From: Chrysomallon squamiferum
Taxonomy: Eukaryota > Mollusca > Gastropoda > Neomphalida > Peltospiridae
Length of the DNA stretch: 64,000 nt
Direction: 5' to 3'
NCBI GenBank assembly: GCA_012295275.1
Contig: CM022673.1
Coordinates: 22,947,581 to 23,011,580, forward strand
The position numbers and the translations under genes were made by a program. The notes beneath the pieces were generated by a model. It was given only the letters and a program-made list of their open reading frames with translations. It was not told where the DNA came from and ran no database searches. Each line of letters opens with the position of its first letter. Within the stretch, counting starts at the first letter, position 1. Positions 23,687 to 35,636 of the stretch are shown piece by piece.

Positions 23687-26598
23687 ATGGACACCACGGA
23701 TATGACAGAAATGGACAGCAATTTAAAAGAAACCGAAGATAACATAATAGATGTATTAGGACCAATTGAACCCCTTGTTATGCGAACTCAAAGTCTTCTT
23801 GTATGGGAATTTCCAAGGAGAAGTGCCTTGATGTTTATTTGCGTACATTTGTTGTTTTGGTGTGTACTCCGACTTTTTTTTTATTTAGATACTTTTTTCT
23901 TCTTTTTGTTTTTGTTTTTTTGGTGCTTCTTTTTTTGCCTACACGACAAAATAATTCCGCATGATAAATGCAGAAACTGCGCAATTTACTATGTTATAAT
24001 TATATAAGTTACACCACATCACACTGAAAATATTAGAAATATTATATTCAGTATTCAATCTGTATTGTATATATATGGATACTGGTATAGTGACATAATC
24101 CCACCATTAATATTAATTTTTGCCGAATATTTATAAAAGTAATAACTGTAATACTGAATATATTGTATATATTTGAATGATTTGAAATTAATTTTTATTT
24201 TACAAATAATTACATTTAAAATTTAAACTTTTACATTTCTGTCACATCATACTTTTATAGCATCATGAGATCTAAATGAAATTAATGTTTGTTAATTAAA
24301 AGAAGAAATAGTGTCATTGAAAACATCAGTAATAAACTGACAAATGAAATAATTACTCAGATTCAAATAATTATATTATATATATAAAATAAAAATAAAA
24401 ATTGTCCTTTTGAAATATGGCATAAATAAACAACATATCTAAGTATTCATTTTAAGTTTCTCCAGTAGTAAATATTTAATATTAATTGATTAATCAAGTT
24501 TCTAAAAGAAAGTGTCAAACCAATTAACTTCCTAACACTTTCAGTCGATAGAGACAAACACAGTACTATGCATTCCAATTACATTTGCAAGAAACAAGAA
24601 AATTTGTTGTAATTTAAGCAGTAAGGTATGAAAAAAAATGTTTAATATAAATATCATGTCAAAACGAGAAAAATTCAAGTGAAAAAAAGGCAAAGTGTTT
24701 TAATGAGGCAAAAATGAAACTAGTTTATTTGACTTATATTAATCTGTCATAGTAAAGAATAAAATAAAAAATATAATTTCATCTTTGCTGCTACATATTT
24801 AACAATTGTGTTGATGATTAATTATTGGCTACATGTTAAGTCAGTTGTTTTTCTTGTGTGGTTTTTATACATGGTCATTTTTAAAAATAATTTTTATATC
24901 ATGTTTAATATATTTCAGGTTTTTAACACTGACATCACTGAAGTTCTATTTTATAATTTCGGCAGCATGTATTGTTATATTTTTTGTGGACACATGGAAA
25001 AAGAAAATATGGCCAGAAATTCGAGGTATTTCCTTATTAATTATTTAATTAAAATACAAAATAATGTTTAATTACTTTACAATATATATCTGTGAATTTC
25101 TTTTCATATTATATGAAGATTAACCAGTTTTGCCATATTAAGCAGAATTGGTGGAAATGTAATCCAGAATAGTTTTTCTGTTATGAAGAAGTAGAAAATT
25201 TTAAGATAAATCAGAATCATTAAATTTTAAATTTTAATATAATTATATAACTTAAAATAGTTTTTCCTTTTTTTCAGTTCCTCCACCAGTTCCTGAAGAT
25301 GTAGATGGGTAAATGCTTTAGTTAGATATATATTTTATACAAATGATAACAGAACTGAAATTCTGTACATACATATACTTTACATATATATTTGTAATTT
25401 ATGTATTTTAAATTCTCAATTTCATGCATTGTATATACAAGATTTTGAGACACAATATCTTTGCTACTTATTCCCTTATGAAAATTAAATAATTTTCTGA
25501 CATAATATCTGTTCTTTACTGAAATCATGGATGTTCCAGAATAACATTAAATTTTTAAAATCAAATTCTTTGAAGAGACTTATTTATTCAAATATATTTT
25601 TTGGTTTAAACTGAACCTTCATATTTTCTGTATACTATATTATTTAATCTATATATTATATCATTTATGTCTGGAAATAAGCAAATCATTTTTCAGACTT
25701 TAACAGTCTCTGACTTAATCTGCATATAATCAAGCATATACTGAATGACAGCCAATTTAATCATGTAAATACTTAATTCTTGATTATTACTGGAAGGCAA
25801 TTAACCCTTATAATAATCATAACTCTTTTCTACATTACCAAGTTTACTTTCTGATTTGGTTTCATTTAAAACTGGCATATATCTATTGATGTCATACTCT
25901 GACAGTTATATCAAGTATTGCTTTTAAGAATTTATTCGCACTGAATATCATTTATATTTATTAAATCACTCTAAAGTATGTCAGTTTTCATAAATTCTTA
26001 ACATTGGTATGAACAACATATTCAAATTAAGCCATTTCTTTCAGCTTTCAAAGTCAGAATGGTCACAACTTAAACCATAGAAATGGGTCACAGTCCAGTA
26101 AACTAAGAAATCTCCTTTTGAAAATAGCATAGAAAAGAAATCTTATTTAACACAATGCAATTTGTACTTGATAAGCTTTGAAGCCCAAGGCTTTTCGTCA
26201 CCTCTTAAAGGTGATGCACTAAATATGAGATTCAACTGCATTGTTCCTAAATGAAATTATTTAATTTTTGATGCTTTATAGGACATTACCAAGCTGAAAA
26301 TGTTATTATTTTAAACTTACTTTGTTATATAATTTGTTTTGTAGATGGACGCCTGTACATCCAAGATTACTAAGTGTTCCAGAAATAGCACATATTCTTG
26401 CACAGATATGGCAAACATTTATTTCCTTCTGCTACGAATGCCGGATGCTTAGAAGAAATAACCCGAAGAAAGTATGAAACTGATCAGCAGTGTTGGATAT
26501 AAGATCATTATTTAAAAATAAAATAAACATTTTTATCTTATATTACTGTATATTTTCCAGACATTTCACAATGACAAGAATACTGTAGGTTTAATAAT

Positions 26599-26650
<52 letters not shown>

Positions 26651-26907
26651 TAATAATAATAAAATAATATAATAATAATAATTTATGAATAAAACAAAAT
26701 ATAATACTGCTGATACACTTACATATGCACAAATCTGAATGAGCACAAATTCAGTGTTTTATATTTGTGCACATCTCATTTTGTTCATATCTCTCTATAT
26801 TGCTAATATAGATGTTTTTTTCAACATCACTCTTCCCCTTTGTACTTTCTTCCCAAATCCTTCCTGAAGTTCACAAACCTCTGTTGTCACACAAATATAC
26901 ACAGATA

Positions 26908-26945
<38 letters not shown>

Positions 26946-29161
26946 CAGAAAGAAAGAAAAAAAGGAAGAAATAAAGATGGTTTGTTGGTTGGATGGATGG
27001 ATAACTTATACACTTTAAATACAGTTCCTAATGAAATCCATTTTATTAACATAAAGAAATTATTTTATTTTTAATTGTTATTTTAATTTTTCGTTTGTTT
27101 TCAGTTTAATATTTGCAGTTCACTATTCTTCCTGTGCCTGCTGCTTGTTGCTCAGTATGTTTCAGGAATCATGTTATCTTATGTGCTAGGTGAGACTAAT
27201 TTGATTCCAGTCATCCATGTATATAGTAGAGAATTCTAGCAATAAATAACATATAATATTGTATTAACAAATTTTTTAATATGTCAGGTATTTCTTTCTG
27301 TTTGTTTGTACTTTAACGGTACATATTATTTGAATTATTTTTCTATTTTAAGTTATGAGCATAATGCTGTGGCCTGCAGTTATTTATCACAACCTTCTGA
27401 AGAAAGCCTATCTGAAAATGGAACCCGCCTTCATGCGACTGGATTATTATTTGAAACAACAGATGAACAAAGCTATTCCAGGTAAAATGGCATTGTTACA
27501 AAGCATATTGTGTTGTGCCATTAGATTCTCCAGTAAGAACTAAATGTTAAAAAAATTCAAATTAATAACATTTAAAGTATGTCCTAATGTGACAAATTCA
27601 AAGTTCTCAGTTGTTGTAGTTGTGAAAATATATAGAAAATTGTGTCTGCCTTGAAGCTTAATTAAATGATTTTATAATAATATGGGCCTTTTTCAATGGA
27701 AATTCAGATACAATGTCAATGCTGAAAACAAAATAATATATTTATATCTTTGAAAAATGTGAAATACTCCATAAATACATATAATAAAAATATTGTTAAT
27801 CAAACACACATACAAATATATATACATTTACATATTCATGTATACATAGACACACAGCCAGACATTTAAATTAATGAAAATGTTTTATCTTTTGAACTAA
27901 AAGTATTCAATAACCAATAAAATACAGGGATCATTTTTCATTTTTTGTTTCAGTATTAACACGTAGAGCAAGAACAGATGATGATCAAGTGTCAGCACCT
28001 AAAACTTCCATGGAGGATGAAGACTTTTGTCCATCTGTTAGTGCTGAAACAATTGCTCTCCTGGCTCGGGCCATAACAGACAGTGAGGATGAAAGTGGCA
28101 CACCTTCCTTGCCTACACCAGGGATGTCCAATCAGCCTTCATTGGAAAACAGTGACAATGGTATTACTAGCTACAATTACACTTTATTATTACTTGATCT
28201 GTCATCAGTAGCAGTAAATAATTCTTTGATGTATTTCAGTTTAAATTTATTCTTAACAAATTGATAGATGGATCAAAAGAGATGAAGTTCTTTTGGACAA
28301 AATTCACTGTTATTTCAAAATTAGGAAAAAAAATAAATACAATTCTTTTTCTTATCTTTTTTTAAAAATTAATAATACTAATAACAAAAACATGTATAAC
28401 TGTATTTAAGGATAAAGTTTATAACATTTTGAGGTTTCAGTTAACACTGGATTTCAGGGAAAAGAAAATACACATGAAAAAACAAAAATGAATAAAAATA
28501 TACAACCTCTATATTTCAAATGCTTTATACCATATGCATTTGTGATACATTTTGAATGCAGTTTGACCCAAAGACTTAATTATACAATAGAACATTATAT
28601 ATATATAAAATACAATTTTCTTTTTCAGAAGAAACCGGAGATTTCAGTCTTCCTCTAGACCGAATGCCCTCGTATGATGACCTTGACCAGACTGATGATG
28701 ACCTGGATGAACCTGACAATAAACAAAATAAGATGAATTTCATTCCTTCACATTTTAGTGATGATTCCGATTCTGAAGATGAAGACACACTATCAAAGGA
28801 CCTCACTTTTCCTGATGTAACTGAAATCCAGAAAGAAAGTCCTTCCCAGTCTAATACAGCTCTTTCAAATCTAACCAGCAATCTTGTCAGTCAAACGTTG
28901 TCCTCAATGATGCAGTCAGCTCTGCACCGAGTGGCCAATGTTGGTGACCTGTCTTCTCCAGCTTCGTCTTCCAGTCGCAGGATTGGTACTCATTCCCGAA
29001 TCACATACACAAAAACAGAAAGAGGTGAGAGTCTTGATCTTATTGACCAAGACGGAGATGATACAATTGAAGAGGAAGATGAAAATGTTGGAGCAGAAGT
29101 CGAAATAGCTAAAGATTTTGACTTTTTGGAAGATTTTGATCCAGGAGAATCTAGCAGTTAG
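23687..29161 (+). CDS. RETREG3: reticulophagy regulator (RETREG/FAM134 family)
   Basis: ER membrane-shaping receptor that links ER fragments to autophagosomes. Exons: 23687-23859, 24919-25025, 25278-25308, 26345-26471, 27105-27189, 27353-27481, 27954-28160, 28629-29161. They total 1392 nt and encode 463 aa. A reticulon-homology region is built from two hydrophobic hairpins, about residues 48-85 (to [14 protein letters not shown]) and about 150-190 ([18 protein letters not shown] through [11 protein letters not shown]). Between them lies the family block [19 protein letters not shown]. The tail is acidic and Ser-rich and ends with a LIR-like core, F450-D-F-L453, in an acidic setting, where LC3/GABARAP would dock. 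The ATG has A at -3, G at +4 and an in-frame TAG upstream. The suffix 3 rests on the adjacency to TUBG1; an undivided RETREG1/2/3 ancestor is equally possible. Confidence 0.93.
26592..26683. repeat. (AAT)n microsatellite
   Basis: Long ATA/AAT trinucleotide run with a few interruptions, in the RETREG3 intron between exons 4 and 5. Confidence 0.93.
26907..26945. repeat. GATA/GACA compound microsatellite
   Basis: About five GATA units followed by about five GACA units, then impure GAAA and GGAT runs up to about 27002. RETREG3 intron. Confidence 0.93.
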
Positions 29162-29348
29162 ATGTTTGTGGATTCTTTTCAAGAATAGATATACTTTATG
29201 CCAGTTTAAAAAAAATTAAAAAAATTAAAATTATACAGTCAACTGAAAACCATATTTATTCTCTAGCTCAGAATAACTGATTGTGTTCTAAAACAGCAAT
29301 TTGATAAAAACATGAAACTTTTAATTAATTTTTTCTGAAGTGTGACCT

Positions 29349-29354
29349 AATAAA
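29349..29354 (+). terminator. candidate proximal poly(A) signal of RETREG3
   Basis: AATAAA about 190 nt after the stop codon. This is a usual distance, but many similar hexamers follow. Confidence 0.35.
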
Positions 29355-29365
29355 TCTATTTGTAT

Positions 29366-29396
29366 GATTATTATTATTATTATTATTATTATTATT
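29366..29396. repeat. (TTA)n microsatellite
   Basis: About ten TTA units, just after the proximal poly(A) signal candidate. Confidence 0.93.
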
Positions 29397-32300
29397 GGAG
29401 TGTTCCTATCAAATATATCATATAAAATAATTAATCCTTATAAAGGCTTTGAAAAGTGACTGTTTTCTTTTTTGATGGCTATACAATGAAATTAATATTT
29501 AATTATAGGCTGTTAAGTGTAATTAATTTGTTTAATTTATTACATGGTGCAGTTTGAAATGAAGATCTGTATCATCTCATTTGACTGATGGAATGGTAAA
29601 CAGCTGTTGTCTGTTTTCTATCATAAATAATTTTTCAGTTTCCATTTTTATACTTTAATTGTTTTTAATTTGCATGCTATAAGACTGCTAATCAAAAGAC
29701 TAAACTAATTTACCTTTTCACTGGCAGATTCAGTGTGATATTCTCTTCATTAATTGGAAACAGTCACATTATAATTGTATGAAATTGACAAGTGTTTTTT
29801 ATATATAAGGGATATAACAATGTAAGAAATATATAATTATTAATTGAATTAAGTGATATTCATACATGAACAAACAAAAAGATAAAAAGTCTTTTCAGTA
29901 TGTGTATATGTAAAGTTATATAAAGTTTGTTTTGAAACTGGATTGTGCATCTGCTTAAATTTTGTTTTGCAGTCAGCCCACAAATGTCCACTATAAACAA
30001 TTTCATATACTGATCAAGGCTTGAGCATGACATTTAAATCTCTAAAATATTTTAGATATCTTAACCGAAGTTATTTATTATGTTTCTGTTTAAATATGCT
30101 CAGGACTGGATATTTTGCAATAATTATTCTATATATTTATAATTGTTTTTTGTTATCTTATTAATTAAATAATTTGCTTTATTAAATTATTTTTTTAGGA
30201 GTATTTTATATCAATGTTTATCAAATTTAATTACATAATATCTGCATTTTGTAACACAGTTGGTTTGGGTTATTACATCACTACATTTCTTTAGTTGAAG
30301 CTATTTTGCGACATGGGCCATGTAAGGAATTTAGATTTGAATATCCCACTTTATCCCACTTCACACATGCATTGAATTCCATATTTATTCACTAAGTGAA
30401 ATATTTTGCTGTTGTGTCAAAATTGCTCTTGATCAGAAATTTAATATATATAAATAGAGTTTGGGTTTTGATTTCCAAATTTAGAATTTGTAAAGGTTAA
30501 GCAAAATAAATGGTAAAATTTCTTGGCAAGGTATTTAGAAAACTATGTCTTATTTCATTATTATAAACTGCTATTACTTGATTATAAACAGTTAGGAGAC
30601 ACAGTTACATAAATATTGCCTTTTCTGGATGATTAATTAGGTACAACAATTGTTTGGGGTTATATATTTCTTTACACCATTTACAACACCTCACTTCAAT
30701 TTCTTGTTAACTTCATTGTATGTAGGTTTTTTAAAGGGAATAATTTACTCAGTTTTAAATTCCACATAATTTGTCTCGTAAATCAATGATTTGTTTTTTT
30801 CATGCTGTAAATATTCATTAATTTCTGTTCATCAGTATCTTAACTCTTTGTGAAGTCAAACCATTATTTCAGGTATTAAACCACTTCAAAAAATAAATAA
30901 CAAAATATTTACACTTTATAAAATACAAAATCTTTTGCACTTTTTTGATATTGTATGATAATGTTACATATTTGTTTTGAAATTTGTAAATTTGTTTTAC
31001 TGCAGCTAAAAGAAATATTAAGAAATAATTTATGTTTGAACCACCAAATATGTTTTAAGATTTAAATGTTTTAAGGGAGGCAATTTCTCCAATTGAGGAG
31101 ACATAACAGAGATTCATATTTATTTTTATTTTCTTAAGACAAGATTGTATCATTATAAGCTGTGAATCTGAATATAAGATATTTTAGTGTTCTTATTCAG
31201 TATTCTTATATTTTATAATTTTATGTAACTAATCTACATATAATCCACTGAAATAATTTTAGTATTAACATTATCGCATGGGTATTTTTGTTAACTAATA
31301 TTATTTTACTTGATCTTAATTAAATTATTTTAATATATTAATAATTCCTTTTGTCTGTAATATTTAGACTAATATTAAAACTTTACTGAGAATAGACTGT
31401 ATATGATGAAGCATTCTCTGAACTGATCACTAGTTAACCACTCATTCACTGAAAGCATTTCTAGGTGCTTAAAAATACAGTGATAAATTAGGAAAAATGA
31501 AACTTTTCCTGCTTAAAGCAGGAATCTATGTTAGAATTAATTTTATTATTATATTTTTCAGTTTTAGCAGAGAAAGATAATATAGTATTTTAATTTAATT
31601 TGGATTTTATAAAATCTTGAATTGTTAACATATGCTCTAGGCCAACAGTAATGTTTTGAATGCAACATTAGTACTCATCATAAATAAACTTTATAATATA
31701 TGTTTTGTTAACCTTTGAAGAAAAAATATTTTATGATATAATCTTTAAATTTTGTTTGGTGTATGAACAGGATAGGATTTATAGTTACACAAATCCTTTG
31801 TTTTACAGCTGGCACATTTTTGTTTTACTGCAATTTTCCAGACATCAATATTCAGCCAGATATCAATTTTATATTTAATATATTTTGGATATAGTTCACA
31901 TGAAATGAATTTGGTTACAAGGGGTTGCAGATACTAACAGTTCATTTTTAAAAAAATATCATTATTATTATTAAAAGTCTGATATCTTGAAAAAAAAACT
32001 TAGAATTAATTTTAGCAGATATATATTTAATTTTCAATCAGAATGTAAAAAGGTTGCACCATGCAAAATATATTGTATTATGGTAGATTTAGAAATCAAT
32101 TTTTAAAGATTTAATAATTTCTTAAGCTATAATTGAAATGTGATGACCATTTCCTTTATAATAATGATATGGTTTAATCTTTATAGCTTGATGTAACCGA
32201 ATGTAACTGAATATTTTGTGGAAATTTAATGCAATTTATTATGGTAAGCATAGTAACTAAATTGTATATAAGAAAATTCAGTGATCAAAATTCCAGGTAG

Positions 32301-34135
32301 TCTGAAAAACATTATGGTCACAGGATTTGGCAGCATTTTTCATTCTTTTTATTTTTTATTTGGATTTAACATTTAAAATCTTTTTCGTGAAATCTAAGTA
32401 ACAGTTAACAGAAATTTAAGTTCAAGTATGGGATAGCTTGTTTGATACACAGCAAATTATACACAGACAATGAAAGAGTACAGTTATAAACATCTAGGCA
32501 CCTCATTTTTTCTGAAGTCATGATGTCATTCTCTGATATCGTCTAACACTGGCAGAAGGACTATGGCTATCAGTATGCCCTACAGGTGATTATATAGGTG
32601 ATTATAAAGGAGTAAAATATGGTGTACAGATTGTAACAGTACTATTCTATTATTATCATTTGTAATTAATTAGTACATTGCTCAAACTAAGTAAAATTAC
32701 AATTTGGAAAAATGAATAATTTTTTTTTAATGATTTATTTGTATCACAAAAGGTACAGTTTAAATTAGAAATAAGTGAACTGTTACATCATATTAATAGT
32801 GACAGCTAATGATTTCTATTTTGAAATTAAGATTATTATTTACATATATTTTTATGAAGATTTTTTTTTATAAAATTTACAAACAGTGCAGCTCTTATCT
32901 CTGGATTTATTACAAAAACAATAGCACATATTATTTAACAAATTTCTAGTTTGTAGATATTGTGATGTGATTTTGTTTTAGGGGTTACAGCAGTCCTAAA
33001 AAATTCTTATTAAATGAATTTAATATTATTTTTATAATAATGCTTGAGTAGATTTGGTGTGAAAAACCATTCCCTTATATACTTGCATTTCATTATGTTG
33101 AATTATTGTAAAAATGTGATTTTTGTGTACATTGGAATGTTCTGTGATTTTTTTTAAATTTTGTTATAATAATAATATTAATAAATATTATTATAAACAT
33201 TTTCTTTCAGGTAATTCATACAAACACATTTTATACTCAGTTGTGCATGAATTATTTAGGTTTTAAAAAATAAAAAAGACTGGTCTTGAATAACACTGAA
33301 CTAGTAAATTATACAGATATAACTGTTAAATATTGTTAAATAACCAAGGTTATAATTAGAATAAGCTATGTAATATTCAATCATTGATTCATATGGTTGT
33401 GAAATAATTTATATTGTTTAGAAAATAATGTTTCTGGCCCTTGGTTTGCATGCAACTGTATTACCTACTGTTTCACATTATGTTAGTTTATAAATAATAT
33501 TTTTCTCTTTGTAGCAAAATTATACCTTCTGGATATTATTTATCAAAATAATATTTGAATAATTTTTATTAAAAGGTAAAAAAGGATTTATGAAAATGGT
33601 ATTTTTGACATTTTTAACTATACAAAAATTAGTAAATTACTTCTTCTTTTTTTTTTGATGTAACTGAAATAAACATACCTGTTTCATAGTTACAGTAATA
33701 CTCTTCATAACTTACAAATATCTACTGAATAAATTGTTTTTCTTTCTTTTTTTTTTCTTTTTTTTCCATTTTCAGCTAAAAATATAAAACCAATTTTTAC
33801 ATTTTGTTAGTTCATTTTGTATTCTATTTTGACATAAATGTTTACCTCAGTGATGGATATTTTTCAGTTGATAATGCCTTGTATTAAGAACTTTTTTTTA
33901 AATTTGAAATTTCATGGATTGTTGGAGCTTCCAAAGAAGTTACGACATGAAGCCTGAAAGTTAACATCCTAAGTAACAACGACAGAAGTATACACAGACA
34001 TTCATAAATGGAAATATTTTTGCATTCCAGTATTTGTCACGGTTAGTTTGATTGTAATGGAAAGTAATAATAAAAAATAATTATTCCCAGTTCTAGATTA
34101 TTAGATATTTTAAGAGTGTATCAAATATTTTGTCT

Positions 34136-34242
34136 TTTACAGCCTATTTATTTAGTCAACTTAATATATATATAGCTTTTTTTTTTTTATTTGAGATGTT
34201 TTGTTCACATTAACATAATAATGTTGCACTATTGCCATTTAT
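34136..34242. repeat. dispersed direct repeat, copy 1
   Basis: Block starting TTTACAGCCTATTTATTTAG and ending near ATTGCCATTTA. The copy at 34952-35051 is about 90% similar by eye. The main difference is in the length of the central AT/T tract. Confidence 0.82.
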
Positions 34243-34951
34243 CGATATTATTGCAGTGATATATTTTTATATATTCATATGCATATTAAAATAATAATGT
34301 TTGGTACACGTAATTACAAAGTATTATCATTTTTTTTCTTTGATTATGTTTTTTTTTTTCAATTTTTCATTACAATTAAATTATCCATTCTTTATCAATT
34401 GGAACCAACATACACATCAATTTAGGCAAAATTGCATGTAACAATGTCTGAGTTTACTGATTATTTTTCATAATACCAACATATTTGCACAAAAAATGAT
34501 TTCTGTTTTGTTTTGTTTTTTTATCCTTCTTCTGCAAATAAGTAATGAAATGAGGTGAATCATTTTATTTGCAATCCTGGTTAAATATTACTATTGATAG
34601 AAAAAAGAATATGTTTATTGTGATACTTTCTTATTAGCAACTACAAGTACGTGAACAAATAATATAGTTAGTGGAAATGTATAAAATATATTTAGGCCAT
34701 CTGTACAACATTATCTCTGAAATTTGATGTTAAAAACAGACATAATTTTATTCTGTTAATTCAATTATCATTTCCAATATTTTCTATGATGTTGTGTTGT
34801 GATTTTTAAAAACAATTTTCGGATGTGAAATTGCTGTTACCTGAGGATATTATTTATAGATTGGTAGTACATTATGTATTAATTATTATTATATTTTCAA
34901 CTTGTGATATGAAATAAAATGGTTTGGGCTTTCAAGTGTGTGCATTTCTAA

Positions 34952-35051
34952 TTTACAGCCTATTTATTTAGTCAAAATATATATATATCTTTTTTTTATT
35001 TGAGATGTTTTGTTCACAGTAACATAATAATGTTGCGCTATCGCCATTTAC
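34952..35051. repeat. dispersed direct repeat, copy 2
   Basis: Second copy of the block at 34136-34242, same orientation, about 816 bp further on. It directly abuts the CpG-richer region upstream of the adenylate-kinase-like gene. No coding content or terminal inverted repeats were seen. Confidence 0.82.
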
Positions 35052-35067
35052 TATGATGGATACATTT

Positions 35068-35636
35068 TTTCGATATGTAACGGTTCAAATGTTTTTTATT
35101 CGACAAATGCCTACGCTATAGATTTGCGGAAATAAACGAAATATTCCGAACAATTTCATGGATCATTCGGGAACGAACCCGAATGTGAAATAGAACGAAA
35201 TATTCCGATTGCGGGAAAACCTCCAAACTACGAAATGTACCGAATGTAATGACAATATTTTGATACTTCTGAGATTGACAGCTCCGTGATTGAAACCACG
35301 GCGGACGTAAATCGTGGAATGGGATGCGAAGCATGCTATGGACTTACATAATTAAACTTAATAATTGGAAATTTTGGAAATATTCTAACAACTGTACTAG
35401 AAATAGAAACTTTTGAACTGTGTCGAATATTGATTTTGGCTGTTCCGAGAGACAAAAACAAAGTGGTTGGCAGCGAGGGCTAAATCAGAGCAGGTCGTAG
35501 AAGAACATGTTCATGATGATGCATGCCTCGACGAGTGGGTACAGGACGCTCAATAGTGGTTCGTAAAGGATACAGTTATGTAGATTTTAATGACATATGT
35601 TTTGTTTATTGGTAACTTTTACTGACGTTTCTTTCG
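35068..35636 (+). promoter_or_regulatory. CpG-richer upstream region of the adenylate-kinase-like gene
   Basis: Composition changes sharply at about 35068, from very AT-rich to CpG-bearing. Two copies of ACGAAATATTCCGA occur, at about 35137-35150 and 35193-35206. A perfect 8-bp inverted repeat, CATTCGGG/CCCGAATG, with a 6-nt spacer lies at about 35164-35185. CACGGCGGACG follows near 35297. The position fits a promoter or 5' UTR for the gene starting at 35637. Confidence 0.5.

Larger units (their letters stand above)
29162..35060 (+). other. RETREG3 3' UTR and intergenic stretch, no gene seen
   Basis: Very AT-rich, without coding exons. The first AATAAA after the stop is at 29349-29354, about 190 nt downstream. 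Another near 34913-34918 would imply a 3' UTR of over 5 kb. The sequence does not tell which is used. The stretch holds a (TTA)n run at 29366-29396 and one copy each of a duplicated ~100-bp block (34136-34242 and 34952-35051). Confidence 0.55.

Noticed and set aside
23687-24007. A 106-codon ORF running past RETREG3 exon 1
   Set aside because: Only the first 57 codons are coding. A GTGTGT donor at 23860 joins to 24919 in phase to give the family sequence [13 protein letters not shown], and the rest is intron.
26592-26945. Repeat arrays that could suggest CRISPR-like structure
   Set aside because: They are pure tri- and tetranucleotide microsatellites without spacers, in an animal intron.
35160-35190. 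A possible tRNA T-arm or Pol III B box on the minus strand
   Set aside because: The loop is 6 nt instead of 7, the B-box consensus has a mismatch, and no A box or acceptor stem fits around it.
35116-35334. A 72-codon minus-strand ORF upstream of the adenylate-kinase-like gene
   Set aside because: It matches no family, and its length is explained by the locally higher GC content. Better read as regulatory or 5' UTR DNA.
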